DNA of 64,000 nt from Caldilineae bacterium (GTDB lineage: Bacteria > Chloroflexota > Anaerolineae > Epilineales > Epilineaceae). The position numbers and the translations under genes are program-made. Location: NCBI GenBank assembly GCA_020634625.1, contig JACKBJ010000002.1, positions 124,001-188,000 of the forward strand. The letters run 5' to 3'. Shown piece after piece: positions 24,706 to 33,903 of the stretch; position 1 is the first letter of the stretch, and each line of letters begins with the position of its first letter. Below the pieces are notes generated by a model. The model did no database searches. It was given only the letters and a program-made list of their open reading frames with translations, and had not been told where the DNA came from.

Positions 24706-26322
24706 TTGTCCGCGCTGCACTTCCCCGTTCGACCGAGCCTGGAGCATGCCCGCAAGGCCGCCAAGTCCCTGATTCGGGCTCTGCGCGACCGCGATCCCGG
24801 AGCGGCTGCCCGCATGCGCCGATCCCACCCGCGCTGCGCGGGCCTGGACGAGGCGGCCATCTTCGACGCCGGTCTCAAGCTCGCCGATGCGCAGCTGGTG
24901 GTGGCACGTGAGGCGGGCGCCGAGAGCTGGCCCCGGCTCGTGCAGGCCATCGCTTCGGCCGGACTCGACTTCCGGGCCGCGGTCGATCGGGCGATCGAGG
25001 CGGCCATCGACGGCCACCTCGACCAGGCCCGCGCCCTGCTCGCCTCGCGGCCCGAGATCGCCGAGGCCGATGTCCATGCCGCGTCGACCTTCGGCCAGTC
25101 CGAGGCCTTGGGGCGCCTCCTGGCGAAGGACCCGAGCCTGGCCACCGCCCGGGGCGGGCCACGGGGCTGGGAACCCCTGCTCTACCTGGCCCTTTCGCGC
25201 TTCCTGGGCCGCGACGCCGAGCGTTCGAGTGGGATGCGCGTTGCGGCGCGCATGCTGCTGGACGCGGGAGCCGACCCCAACGCCTACACCGTCATGGGCT
25301 CGCCCGAGTTCAAGCAGACGCCGCTCTACGGCGCGGCCGGCCTGGCCGGCGATCCGGAGCTGACCCGGCTGCTGCTGGAGGCCGGCGCCGACCCCAACGA
25401 CGATACCGAGTTCCTGGGCTCCGAGTCGCTCTACCACGCCTCGGAGCATGCCGACACCCGCTGCCTGCAGCTGCTGCTCGAAGCCGGCCCGGATCCGGAC
25501 AAGGTCTCGTATTGCCTCGGCCGCGCCCTGGACTTCGAGAATCCGCGGGCGGTGGCGCTCTACCTGCGCCACGGCGCCGACCCCAACTTCCGCAATCCCT
25601 TCGGTCGTCGCGAGACCCGCCTGCACAAGGCGCTGATCGGGGGCCGGAGCCCGGAGATCATCGCGATGCTGCTCGATGCCGGCGCCGATCCAGCGCTGGG
25701 CACGGCCGACGGTCACGGCGCGCTGGCCCTCGCCCTGCGGCTCGGGCGCTCGGAAGCGGCCGAGCTGATTCGGGCGAAGGGGGGCGACCTGGGGCGGGTC
25801 AGCGCCACCGACCAATTCCTCGCCGCCTGCGCCCTGGGCGACGCGCCGGCGGTCGCCGCGGCGCTCGCCGCCGATCCGCGGCGGGTCGAGCGGCTTGACC
25901 ATCGGGACCGGGCCCTGCTGGCGGCGATGGCGTTCGAAGGCCGGTTGCCGGCGGTGCGCACGATGCTCGACGCCGGCTTCGACCCCGACACGCGTGGCGA
26001 TTTCGGCACGGCGCTCAACATGGCGGCCTGGCGCGGCCAGGCCGCGGTGGTGCGGCTGTTGCTCGAACGGGGAGCGGATCCGGCCATCCGGAACGACTAC
26101 GGCGGCAGCGCCCTGGGATCGGCCCTGCATGGGCTGACCCAGGCGCCAGGCGAGCTCGGCGGCCGGACGGCCGAGGGCGCGGCCCTGGCGCCGCGGCAGG
26201 TCGACCATGTCGCGGTGATCGACGCTTTGCTCGAAGCCGGCGCCGATCCGACCGAGCTGCCCGATCCGCCGACCGGCAACGCGGCGCTCGATGCCTTGAT
26301 CCTGCGGCGCCGCGAGGCCTGA
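24706..26322 (+). CDS. Ankyrin-repeat protein
   Basis: The 538-residue protein has no signal peptide and no membrane segment. After an N-terminal helical region (about 1-80, beginning SALHFPVRPSLEHARKAAK) come about ten ankyrin-type repeats, marked by LLLEAGADPN, LLDAGADPA, YLRHGADPNF and LLERGADPA. Ankyrin repeats bind other proteins; the partner is unknown. A TTG start at 24706 is chosen because GAAGGAGGG lies 7-15 bases upstream and the repeat-family N-terminus begins there. The gene stands alone, divergent from the AAA/winged-helix operon. Confidence 0.85.
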   Translation: MSALHFPVRPSLEHARKAAKSLIRALRDRDPGAAARMRRSHPRCAGLDEAAIFDAGLKLADAQLVVAREAGAESWPRLVQAIASAGLDFRAAVDRAIEAAIDGHLDQARALLASRPEIAEADVHAASTFGQSEALGRLLAKDPSLATARGGPRGWEPLLYLALSRFLGRDAERSSGMRVAARMLLDAGADPNAYTVMGSPEFKQTPLYGAAGLAGDPELTRLLLEAGADPNDDTEFLGSESLYHASEHADTRCLQLLLEAGPDPDKVSYCLGRALDFENPRAVALYLRHGADPNFRNPFGRRETRLHKALIGGRSPEIIAMLLDAGADPALGTADGHGALALALRLGRSEAAELIRAKGGDLGRVSATDQFLAACALGDAPAVAAALAADPRRVERLDHRDRALLAAMAFEGRLPAVRTMLDAGFDPDTRGDFGTALNMAAWRGQAAVVRLLLERGADPAIRNDYGGSALGSALHGLTQAPGELGGRTAEGAALAPRQVDHVAVIDALLEAGADPTELPDPPTGNAALDALILRRREA

Positions 26323-26454
26323 GGCCTCACGCAACCGACCCCGGAGGGCCCGGGTTCCGGGGCTCGAAACCCGGGCCGGGCCGGCTGCGTAGCCCAACGA
26401 AGCCGATGAAGGCGCCAGCTGGCGGGAAGGTTCCGGATCTCCGCGAGGCCGACC

Positions 26455-27408
26455 ATGCGCGATCGAGACGCACGAGCTCATTCCGTCTTCGACCCCGACG
26501 CTCGCGTCCGCGAGTGCCCGGGTTGCGGACGGCGTCTCGATGCGCGCGCGTTCGAGGCCGGCTGTCCGCGCTGTGGCGTCGAGCCGAGCGCAGCGGCGCC
26601 CCACTTCGCCTACCGAAGGCTCCGGGTGGCGTCGAAGGCGCTCGAGCGCCGGCTTCGCGCCGAGGCCGTGTCGGGCTGGGAGCTGGTCGACACGCATCCG
26701 TCCAAGCATTCGGCCCGCGAGGTCGTGGTCATCCTGCGCAAGCCGGCCTCGCCCTGGCAGGCCAGGGCGCTCGGGTTGCCGGACGACCGAAGCGAGCGGG
26801 GTGGTTGGGCGGGCCTGCGCTGGCCGATCGGCCGGGCGCGGCGGCGCGGCCCCGGCCGGATCGAGACCGCTGCGCTGCAGTGGGCGGGGGGGCTGTCGGA
26901 GCGCGCGCGCATCGCGGCCGAGCCCAGGCGGCTGCAGCTGGCCTACGGCGGACCCGGGCTGGCCCAGGCGCTTCGGATCGGCTCGATCGTCCTGGCCTGG
27001 GCCGTCTTGAAGGGCATCGACGGCCAGACGCCGGAGGCCCCGGTCGCCTTTCGCTGGCTGGTCTTCGCCAGCGGCATCGGGATGATCGTCGCGCTGCGGC
27101 GTGCCTTCGCGCGCGGCTTCGGCGGCCCCGACGCGGCCGAGCTGTCCAACCGCTGGGGCCTGGCTCCGAAGCCGGGCACCACGCTGCGTCTGAAGACCGA
27201 CGCCGAACGCACGGAGGCCCTCATCCTGCTGGCCGTCTGCGCCTTCGTCGTGCTGCGGATCATCCTGCCGAACTTCGGCCCGGACCTGCGCTTCGGCATC
27301 ACGGTCGCCGGGGTGATGGGCTCGGTGCTCGTCGGCGGCCTGTGGCTCGAACGGATGGCCGGCGACCCGGGATCCGACACGCGGGGCGCCGAGCCGCCGA
27401 CCGACTGA
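26455..27408 (+). CDS. Zinc-ribbon membrane protein of unknown function
   Basis: The 317-residue protein has an N-terminal CPGCG-14 residues-CPRCG zinc ribbon (about 21-42). A basic linker region follows with VSGWELVDTHPS, then four likely membrane helices in two pairs (about 180-225 and 260-300). Zinc ribbon plus membrane domain is a frequent layout for membrane-associated binding proteins, but no function can be assigned. No strong ribosome-binding site was identified before the ATG. The aldo/keto reductase gene converges from the right. Confidence 0.6.
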   Translation: MRDRDARAHSVFDPDARVRECPGCGRRLDARAFEAGCPRCGVEPSAAAPHFAYRRLRVASKALERRLRAEAVSGWELVDTHPSKHSAREVVVILRKPASPWQARALGLPDDRSERGGWAGLRWPIGRARRRGPGRIETAALQWAGGLSERARIAAEPRRLQLAYGGPGLAQALRIGSIVLAWAVLKGIDGQTPEAPVAFRWLVFASGIGMIVALRRAFARGFGGPDAAELSNRWGLAPKPGTTLRLKTDAERTEALILLAVCAFVVLRIILPNFGPDLRFGITVAGVMGSVLVGGLWLERMAGDPGSDTRGAEPPTD

Positions 27409-27534
27409 GTTCGCCATGCGCCGGAGCTCGGCGCAGCTCCACGGATCGAAACCGGTTCGTGGCGCGGGCGAGGTTCATGGGAGCCGGCTTGGGCTCGCAG
27501 CCGCGGTGGCTCCGCCGCAGGCCGGCACCCGCCT

Positions 27535-28506
27535 TCAGTCCGAAGCCTGCTCGCCGACGGCGTCCGGCTCGAGGATGGCGGCGATCGCCGCGATGGCCTC
27601 GGCCGGCAGCTCCGCCGTGGCGGCGCCGACGTTGTCGCGGACCTGCTCGGGCCGCGTGGCGCCGGTGATGACGCTGGCCACACCGCGCTGGCGCAGGACC
27701 CAGGCCAGCGCCAGCTGGGCGCGGCTGAGGCCCAGCTCGGCCGCGATGGGCGCCAGTCGGCGGACCCGCTCGACGTTCCGCGCGTTCAGGTAGCGCTCGC
27801 GGGCCCAGGGCTCGCGGCCGAAGCGCGAGTCCTCGGGGACGCCGGCGTCGTACTTGCCGGTCAACATGCCCATCGCCAGCGGCGACCAGGTGACCAGGCC
27901 GATGCCGCGCGGCTCGGTCACCGGCAGGATCTGAGCCTCGACCCGTGTCCGGTGTAACATCGAGTACTGCGGCTGCTCGACCCGCGGCGGGTGCCAGCCG
28001 AAGCGCTCGCAGACGGCATGCGCCTCGACGATCTGGCTCGCCTCCCACTCCGAGGTGCCCCAGTAGAGCACCTTGCCGGCCGTGATCAGGTCGTGCATGG
28101 CCTGGGCCGTCTCGCGGATGGGGGTGTCGGGGTCGGCACGGTGGCAGAAGTAGATGTCGAGGTAGTCGGTGCCCAGGCGAGCCAGGCTCTTGTCGATCGA
28201 CTCGAAGAGGTGCTTGCGCGAGAGGCCCCGGTCGTTGACGTCGTCGCTCATGGCGCCGAAGACCTTGCTGCTGATGACCAGGGTATGGCGCGGGAACTCG
28301 GCCAGGATGGCGCCCATCTGGCGTTCGGCCTGGCCCTTGCCGTAGATGTCGGCCAGGTCGAAGAAGTTGACGCCGGCCTCGTAGGCGGCGCGGACGACGG
28401 ACTCGGCCGCCGCCTGGGCGAGCTTGCCCTCGCCGTAGTTGATCCAGCCGCCGAGGGAGACGGCGCTGACCTTGAGGCCGGCGCCGCCGAGCTTGCGATG
28501 GTTCAT
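27535..28506 (-). CDS. Aldo/keto reductase (voltage-gated K+ channel beta-subunit-like)
   Basis: The 323-residue NADPH-dependent oxidoreductase has the family tetrad: D50 and Y55 in DLADIYGKG, the lysine in VISSKVFG, and the histidine in IYFCHRAD. QYSMLHR and the nucleotide-binding C-terminal stretch SVITGATRPEQV are also typical. The start MNHRKLGGAGLKVS and sequence details place it near the Kv-beta/YghZ-like group that reduces aldehydes and ketones. CAGGAG precedes the ATG at 28506. The gene is divergent from the YbaK-type gene, 127 bases away. Confidence 0.92.
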   Translation of the reverse strand: MNHRKLGGAGLKVSAVSLGGWINYGEGKLAQAAAESVVRAAYEAGVNFFDLADIYGKGQAERQMGAILAEFPRHTLVISSKVFGAMSDDVNDRGLSRKHLFESIDKSLARLGTDYLDIYFCHRADPDTPIRETAQAMHDLITAGKVLYWGTSEWEASQIVEAHAVCERFGWHPPRVEQPQYSMLHRTRVEAQILPVTEPRGIGLVTWSPLAMGMLTGKYDAGVPEDSRFGREPWARERYLNARNVERVRRLAPIAAELGLSRAQLALAWVLRQRGVASVITGATRPEQVRDNVGAATAELPAEAIAAIAAILEPDAVGEQASD

Positions 28507-28584
28507 GCCGATGCGTTCTCCTGGCTGGCTCGCGGTCTTCGCGCAGCAGGTCGCTGGCGGGCCGTTCAGGATAGCAGCCCGACG

Positions 28585-28612
28585 TTGCCCGGCCAGCCCG
28601 ATCGTCTACCAT
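28585..28612 (+). promoter_or_regulatory. Possible promoter of the YbaK-type gene
   Basis: TTGCCC (28585-28590) and TACCAT (28607-28612) are separated by 16 bases and end 21 bases before ATG 28634. The match is moderate. Confidence 0.4.
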
Positions 28613-28633
28613 TGGCGCCCCAGGAGGGGCGCG

Positions 28634-29194
28634 ATGAACCCAGCAAGCCCGTCGAGCCCGCCGCACGGAACCGAAGCGGCGCGCGACGCGACCGATCCGA
28701 GCATGCCGGCCGATTCGGCCGGCACGACACCGGTCGGCGCGGCGCTCCAGGCGCTGGGCGTGGCGCACCGGGCATTCCGCCACGCCGAGCCGCCACGCTC
28801 GCTCGAGGAGGCGGCCGCCGGCCGGGGTCACCGACCCGAGCAGGTGGTGCGCAGCATTCTTTTCCGGCTGAGCCAGGACGACTACGCGCTGGTGCTGGTG
28901 GCCGGGCCGGGGCAGCTGCCCTGGAAGGCGCTGCGACGGATCCTGGGTCAATCGCGCATTCGCATGGCGACGCCCGAGGAGGTGCTGGCGGTGACCGGCT
29001 ACCCGGTGGGCGCGGTGGCGCCCTTCGGCATGCCCGGCCGGCCACGGATCCTGCTCGACGCCAGCGTGCTGGCCGAGGCCGAGGTCTCGATGGGATCGGG
29101 GGTTCGTGGCACCGCCATCATCCTGGGCTCGGACGATCTGTCCACTGCCCTGGGTCCGGTCGAGCGGGTCGAGCTGGCGAAGGAGGCGGGCTAG
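28634..29194 (+). CDS. YbaK/ProX-type aminoacyl-tRNA deacylase domain protein
   Basis: The 186-residue protein matches the YbaK/EbsC editing-domain fold, which removes wrongly attached amino acids from tRNAs. After a disordered N-terminus (about 1-35) it has QALGVAHRAFRHAEP, EQVVRSILFRL, VLVAGPGQLPWKALRRILG, ATPEEVLAVTGYPVGAVAPFG and SMGSGVRGTAIILG. At the position where Haemophilus YbaK has its key lysine (V-x-K), this protein has arginine (VVRS), so its catalytic chemistry or substrate may differ. CAGGAGG is 7 bases before the ATG. Confidence 0.85.
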   Translation: MNPASPSSPPHGTEAARDATDPSMPADSAGTTPVGAALQALGVAHRAFRHAEPPRSLEEAAAGRGHRPEQVVRSILFRLSQDDYALVLVAGPGQLPWKALRRILGQSRIRMATPEEVLAVTGYPVGAVAPFGMPGRPRILLDASVLAEAEVSMGSGVRGTAIILGSDDLSTALGPVERVELAKEAG

Positions 29195-29261
29195 GTCGTC
29201 CAGGCGGGCCGCGTCTCGGCGGCGGGCACGCTCCGTCGAGGATAGACGCGCGCGCCGACGG

Positions 29262-29270
29262 TGATAGAAT
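29262..29270 (+). promoter_or_regulatory. Extended -10 promoter giving a probably leaderless transcript
   Basis: TGATAGAAT (29262-29270) is an extended -10 box ending 7 bases before ATG 29278. Transcription would start at or next to the A of the start codon. No Shine-Dalgarno is present. Confidence 0.6.
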
Positions 29271-29277
29271 CGTCCGC

Positions 29278-30177
29278 ATGTTCGACCCACAGCCGACCGA
29301 GGCGCAGCTCGGGATCGACATCGACGCAAGCGGCCGGCTGACCACGGCCAGCGATCTGCCGCTCCTGGACGTCGCCGCCGCGCTTGGTCGAGCCGGGCGG
29401 TACCTGCCGGTCGATGCGCCGCGCGGCGACAGCACGGTGGCCGCCGCGCTGCTGCATCCGACGCCTGGGCCGCGCGCCTTGGGCTACGGGCCGGCCTGGC
29501 GCTGGGTGGAGGCCGTGACGCTGAGCGGCGGGCGAACGTTATCGGCGCCCGATGCACGAACCCTCGCCGGTCTGTCCGAAGCCGAGCTGCTGCGCGTGAG
29601 CTGGCACAGCCTGCCCTTGCCGGCCGCTGGCCGCACGGTGCTGGGCCGATTTCGGGACGCGGAGGCGCTGGCGCGCGCCCTGGCGCCCCTGACGGCCGAG
29701 CGACCGGCCGGCCTGGTGGCGGTCGAGCTCTGCGACCGGGTGACGGCGCGGTGGCTGATCGGCCGCGACCCGGGCCTGCCCTTCACCCTGGTGTTGCGGG
29801 CCGAGGGTGCGACCGAGGCGACGGCGCTGGCCTGGCGCAAGGCCTGGCAGTCGGTCGAGCTGGCCGGCGCTGAAGCGACCGATCTGCCGCGGGGCCACTG
29901 GCGGTGGGGGCCGGTGGCGCCGGCCGGTGGTCCGCCGATGGCCCGACTGGTGCTGGAGGCCGCGCCGGCAACGCTGCCCGGGCTGCTCGCTGCCGCGGGT
30001 GAGCTGGCCCCGTTGCTGGGCGGCGCGGCCGCCCGGGCACAGGTCTTGCTCGGCCAGCTGCAGGTCTGGCTGCCGGCTGGCCCGCAGCTGGATCGAGCGC
30101 TGAGCTGGCTGCGCGAGCGCGCGCTGAAGGCCGGCGCGCGCTGGACGCTCGCCGGGCATCCCGAGCCCGGTCCCTGA
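29278..30177 (+). CDS. Truncated GlcE-like FAD-oxidase homologue lacking the first half of the FAD domain
   Basis: The 299-residue protein resembles the middle and C-terminal part of the glycolate-oxidase FAD subunit. AALGRAGRYLPVDAPRGDSTVAAALLHP and GPRALGYG correspond to the second half of the PCMH-type FAD-binding domain. The C-terminal part matches the alpha/beta cap domain. The N-terminal phosphate-binding loop half is absent, and the 83 bases upstream are too short to encode it. The promoter at 29262 abuts the ATG, so the short form is probably the real product. Whether it still binds FAD is unknown. It may be a subunit or a degenerate paralogue. Confidence 0.65.
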   Translation: MFDPQPTEAQLGIDIDASGRLTTASDLPLLDVAAALGRAGRYLPVDAPRGDSTVAAALLHPTPGPRALGYGPAWRWVEAVTLSGGRTLSAPDARTLAGLSEAELLRVSWHSLPLPAAGRTVLGRFRDAEALARALAPLTAERPAGLVAVELCDRVTARWLIGRDPGLPFTLVLRAEGATEATALAWRKAWQSVELAGAEATDLPRGHWRWGPVAPAGGPPMARLVLEAAPATLPGLLAAAGELAPLLGGAAARAQVLLGQLQVWLPAGPQLDRALSWLRERALKAGARWTLAGHPEPGP

Positions 30178-30208
30178 ACCCACCCTTCCCCGACCCGCGG
30201 AGGCTTCC

Positions 30209-30601
30209 ATGCAACACGCGCAACGCGCGCTCGTCGGTATCCTGCTGATCCTGACCAGCATCGCCGCCCTCTACTTCGGCAGCCCGGTGCGCAATGCGAC
30301 CATCGAGCCCAACATGGCGCTGGTGTATGCCTTCGTCGTGCTCTTCGCCCTGGGCTTCGTGCTCCTGGCGATGGGCCTCCTGGCCTTCGAGGGCTATCCG
30401 GGCCTGCTCTCGAGCTTCGTGCTCTACGGCATCCTGGGCGCCTTGGCGATGGTGCTGCGCTACGTCATGTTCGAGGGCACCTGGAGCCTGGCCGATGGCG
30501 GCGACCCACGCTTCTGGTGGCAGCTGGTCGGCCGCGCCCTGACCTGGCCGATCGAGATCGTCCGCTGGACTGGAATCTTCGGCTACCGGCTCGGCGTCTG
30601 A
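30209..30601 (+). CDS. Small three-helix membrane protein
   Basis: The 130-residue protein has three hydrophobic segments (about 8-25, 38-62, 70-88) and an aromatic C-terminal region with WWQLVGRALTWPIEIVRW. GGAGG lies 5 bases before the ATG. It follows the GlcE-like gene by 31 bases and may be co-transcribed. No family was recognised. Confidence 0.7.
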   Translation: MQHAQRALVGILLILTSIAALYFGSPVRNATIEPNMALVYAFVVLFALGFVLLAMGLLAFEGYPGLLSSFVLYGILGALAMVLRYVMFEGTWSLADGGDPRFWWQLVGRALTWPIEIVRWTGIFGYRLGV

Positions 30602-30660
30602 GGGGCGCGCTGCTGGCATCCGGTCGGGAGTCGGATGACCGCATCGCGCGGGTCGGTCGC

Positions 30661-31173
30661 TCAGTCGGGGTCGGGCGCGTCCATCGGATAGGGTGAGCCG
30701 GCGCGCGCCTCGCGCTCGCTGGCGCGGAGCGTGGCGATCGGTCCGCCCCAGTCGACGCGCTGGAGCTCGCCGTTCCGCATCTGGAAGCGGCGCCAGACCT
30801 CCCCCTCGCGCTCCTCGAGGATCCAGTCGCCTTCGCGGCGCAGCCGGGTGGGGCCGTCGAGCTCGCCGGTGGCCTCGTCGATCGCCAGGTAGTCGAGCTG
30901 GTCGAGCCCGGCCTCGGCCATCCGCTCCAGGAGCAGGGTCACCCCGGACGTGGGACAGGCTTCGGCCGGGTAGGCGTCCGCCGCGATCCACCGGCCACCG
31001 TCGGCGCGGAAGCGCAGCAGGCGCCCGGCTTCCAGCTCGACCTCGTGCGAGGTTTCGATCTCCTCGTCGTCGATCCGGAAGCGGGTCCACCAGGTCAGCC
31101 GGTCCGGACCGCGCTCGTAGATCTGGTAGCCGGCGTTCTCGTCACCGAAGCGGAAGTCGTAGTAGACGGGCAT
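30661..31173 (-). CDS. Uncharacterised 170-residue soluble protein
   Basis: The protein is acidic, with no signal or membrane segment. It reads like an antiparallel beta-sheet (YYDFRFGDENAGYQIYERG, LTWWTRFRIDDEEIE, RREGDWILEEREGEVWRRF). No family is recognised. It converges on the small membrane-protein gene and diverges from the LVIVD propeller gene across 344 bases. Confidence 0.6.
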   Translation of the reverse strand: MPVYYDFRFGDENAGYQIYERGPDRLTWWTRFRIDDEEIETSHEVELEAGRLLRFRADGGRWIAADAYPAEACPTSGVTLLLERMAEAGLDQLDYLAIDEATGELDGPTRLRREGDWILEEREGEVWRRFQMRNGELQRVDWGGPIATLRASEREARAGSPYPMDAPDPD

Positions 31174-31517
31174 GGGCGCGGGCTCCTGGCTGCGGCTGGG
31201 GGTGCGGCTGCGGGTTCGTCGCGGCGTTGCGACACATGCGGTCGAGGCCGTCGCGGCTCGGCCGGCTTGCCTCAGGGCACATGAAAGCGCGCGGCGAGGG
31301 CCCGAGTCAAGCGGGAGGGGGCTGCAAAGTCCGGGTTCCGCCTGGCAGCTCCGCGACCGACGCTTGCGCGCGTACCGGGCATCCTGGGTTCGAGGTGCCG
31401 ATCGTTCGGAGCGCCTGGCGCGTGACCTTGGTGCAACCGTTGCGTGCGGTCCTGCGTCCGAGCCAATAGGGTGAGGGGCCGGCCTCGCTCGACGCCGTCT
31501 ACAAGGGGGTCGAAGCC
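31174..31517. other. 344-base divergent gap with no recognisable element
   Basis: No gene, RNA or convincing promoter pair was found here. An AAGGGGG ribosome-binding-like run sits at its right end before ATG 31518. Confidence 0.4.
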
Positions 31518-33656
31518 ATGGATCGAGTCAAGCGACCGCATGTGATGGGTCTGCTGTTCATGTTGCTGAGCCCGGGGATCGGCGCAACCCGGCCCGCGAC
31601 ATCCCTGGCCCTCGCCGCGCAGGGCGACGGACCTTCGGAGGCGGGCTGGACCCTCCACCTGCCCTTCGCCGGCCAGTCCGCGCCCTTGCGGGGTGCACCG
31701 CTGGCGGTGCTCGGCGGCGAGCTCGACGCGGTCGCGACCGATGGGCGCCATGTCTACGCCGGCGTCGGGCACCGCATCGTCGTCTACGATGCCATCGAGC
31801 CCGCCGCGCCGCGCATTGTCGGCGAGACGGCGCCCTTCTTCGCGCCGGCCCGCGACCTGGTGGTCGAGGATGGGCTGCTCTACGTGACGCATGCCAGCGC
31901 CAGCGCCACCTGGTACCTGCCCCAGGACCCCGAGGCCGGGCTGAGCATCTACGACGTTCGGGATCCCGCCCAACCGCGGCGGCTGGGCGAGCTGGCGACG
32001 GACGGCATCGCCAGCAGGATCGTCCTGCGCTACCCGCTGGCCTTTGTCCTGCAGGCCTGGACCGAGGTCGCGATCCTCGACGTCTCTGCGCCGCGACAGC
32101 CGCGCCTGTTGAGCACCGCGAGCGCCGGGGCGACCAGCGACCTGGCCCTGACCGGCGACCTGCTCTGGCTCTACGCCAGGGCCGACTGCTCCGACCGGGT
32201 CTGCTCGCAGAGCCGCCCGCGGCTGATGGGATTTGACGTCTCCGACCCGGCCCGGTCGGTTCTGGTCAAGCGCATCGACGCGATCGGCGATCCGCCGGGC
32301 CGGCTGATCGGCCTGGGCGCGGTGCTGCACCTGGGCAGCGGCCGGGTCGACACCCGTGGGCCGGTCGAGGGCTGGCGGCTGGAGCCCTCGGGCGACTCGG
32401 CCATGCTCGACGTCTTCGAGGCCGCCGGGCGGCGCTGGGCCATCCGTCGGCTGCCTTCGGGCCGGCCGGGTCTGGCCGAGATCCTGGGCGGTGACGATGC
32501 GGAGCCCGAATGGGTCGATCGGCTCGAGCTGCCCGAGGGCCTGGAGTCGGGGCGGGCGGGGGGTGCCGGCTTCGTGGGCCGGGTGGAGGGCGGCTGGCAT
32601 GGGCTGGACCTGCGAGACGGCGACGCGCCGAGCCTCTCGGCGCTGCAGCCGGTGGAGCCGCTGCGCATCGCCGGCGACCCGGGCTGGCGCAACTTCGTGA
32701 CCCGCGACGGCGAGACCGGCTACCTGGCGGATCGGATCGTCGACCTGCGGGAGCCGGCCGCCCCGCGCCTGGGGCGCCAGATCGGGCGGCTCGCGGGTGA
32801 GACCGGTCGATGGGGCGACATCGACCAGGGGCCGGGGGCGGTGGTCTACGCCGGGACCAGCCGCTACGAGCCCGGCACGAGCCAGCGCGAGGACCACCTG
32901 ACGGTGATCGACGCCGGCGAGCCCGACGAGCCGCGGGTGGCGGTCGAGCTCGCGCTGACGGGCCCGGCCGAGCACCTGCTGGTGGCCGGCCAGCGCCTCT
33001 ATGTGGCCGAGTGGCGCGGCGACCGGGACGGCCTCGGGGCCAAGGACGGGCGCCTGAGCATCTGGGACCTGTCGGAGCCCTTGGCCCCGCGCGAGATCGG
33101 CGCGATCGAGGACCTGGTCGTGGCCGGGATGGTGGCGCAGGGGACGGAGCTCGTCGTCGACGCGCGCGGCGAGCAGCGGCGCCTGCTCCGAAGCTTCGAC
33201 CTGAGCGATCCGGCGCGGCCGCGCGAGCTGGGCGGGCAGCAAATGCCGATCCAGGCGGGCGACGGCATGCTCGCGAGCGGTGACTCCCTTCTCGTCGTCG
33301 GCCCCGGCCGAGTGCTCCGGCGCTTCGATCGGGTCGCCGGCCAGGCGCCGAGCCTGGTCTCGGAGACCGCGATCTCCGGCTGGCCTGAGACCCTGGTGGC
33401 CCGGCCGCACCTGGAGCTGCACGGCGACCGGCTCCTGCTCGGGGGCAGCTCCGCCGCCTGGGCGGGGCGGGCCGGCGTCCTGTCCATCTCCCTGGCCGAT
33501 CCGATGGATCCGCGCGTGATCGACCATTGGGAGACGCCACCGGTCCTGGGGCTCGATTGCGTCCGAGCGCGCTGCTTCGTCGCGACGGAGCAGGGGATCT
33601 GGGTCTTCGACCTGCCCGAGCTGGGAGCGTCGGGCCTGGGCGCCGCTCTCGAATGA
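31518..33656 (+). CDS. Secreted LVIVD-repeat beta-propeller protein
   Basis: The 712-residue protein has an N-terminal signal (about 8-33), then short sequence WTLHLPFAG. Many propeller blades follow with the LVIVD pattern: VVYDAIEPAAPRIVG, SIYDVRDPAQPRRLGEL, AILDVSAPRQPRLL, SIWDLSEPLAPREIG and SISLADPMDPRVI. These repeats build a surface-exposed propeller, usually of unknown ligand. Two cysteine pairs (CSDRVC, CVRARC) may form disulfides, fitting an extracellular location. The gene is monocistronic as far as visible. Confidence 0.82.
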   Translation: MDRVKRPHVMGLLFMLLSPGIGATRPATSLALAAQGDGPSEAGWTLHLPFAGQSAPLRGAPLAVLGGELDAVATDGRHVYAGVGHRIVVYDAIEPAAPRIVGETAPFFAPARDLVVEDGLLYVTHASASATWYLPQDPEAGLSIYDVRDPAQPRRLGELATDGIASRIVLRYPLAFVLQAWTEVAILDVSAPRQPRLLSTASAGATSDLALTGDLLWLYARADCSDRVCSQSRPRLMGFDVSDPARSVLVKRIDAIGDPPGRLIGLGAVLHLGSGRVDTRGPVEGWRLEPSGDSAMLDVFEAAGRRWAIRRLPSGRPGLAEILGGDDAEPEWVDRLELPEGLESGRAGGAGFVGRVEGGWHGLDLRDGDAPSLSALQPVEPLRIAGDPGWRNFVTRDGETGYLADRIVDLREPAAPRLGRQIGRLAGETGRWGDIDQGPGAVVYAGTSRYEPGTSQREDHLTVIDAGEPDEPRVAVELALTGPAEHLLVAGQRLYVAEWRGDRDGLGAKDGRLSIWDLSEPLAPREIGAIEDLVVAGMVAQGTELVVDARGEQRRLLRSFDLSDPARPRELGGQQMPIQAGDGMLASGDSLLVVGPGRVLRRFDRVAGQAPSLVSETAISGWPETLVARPHLELHGDRLLLGGSSAAWAGRAGVLSISLADPMDPRVIDHWETPPVLGLDCVRARCFVATEQGIWVFDLPELGASGLGAALE

Positions 33657-33853
33657 GGCGCCTCGGCTTCGGCACGGCCCTGGAATCGACCTGACCCCGA
33701 TGAGCGCGGCGCGCCTGATCCGCGCAGCGCTGCCCGGCCTGCGACCATCGGATGCCGCCAGCATCCTGACCATCCCCAGTATCGGATTCCGTTTAGGCGC
33801 GTCTCGCAGGCGATTCCCGGCGGGTCGTTGCAGGCTCCGGCCGTCCCGACTAT

Positions 33854-33890
33854 CATCATGGCGTCATATTTGCGCAACATGATGGCATCA
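33854..33890. promoter_or_regulatory. Probable VapB operator: inverted repeats upstream of vapBC
   Basis: CATCATG (33854-33860) and CATGATG (33878-33884) form an inverted repeat. TGATGGCATCA (33880-33890) is a further 5-1-5 palindrome. Ribbon-helix-helix antitoxins typically bind such sites to repress their own operon. GGGAGG follows before the GTG start. Confidence 0.5.
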
Positions 33891-33903
33891 GGGAGGCGGG
33901 AGC

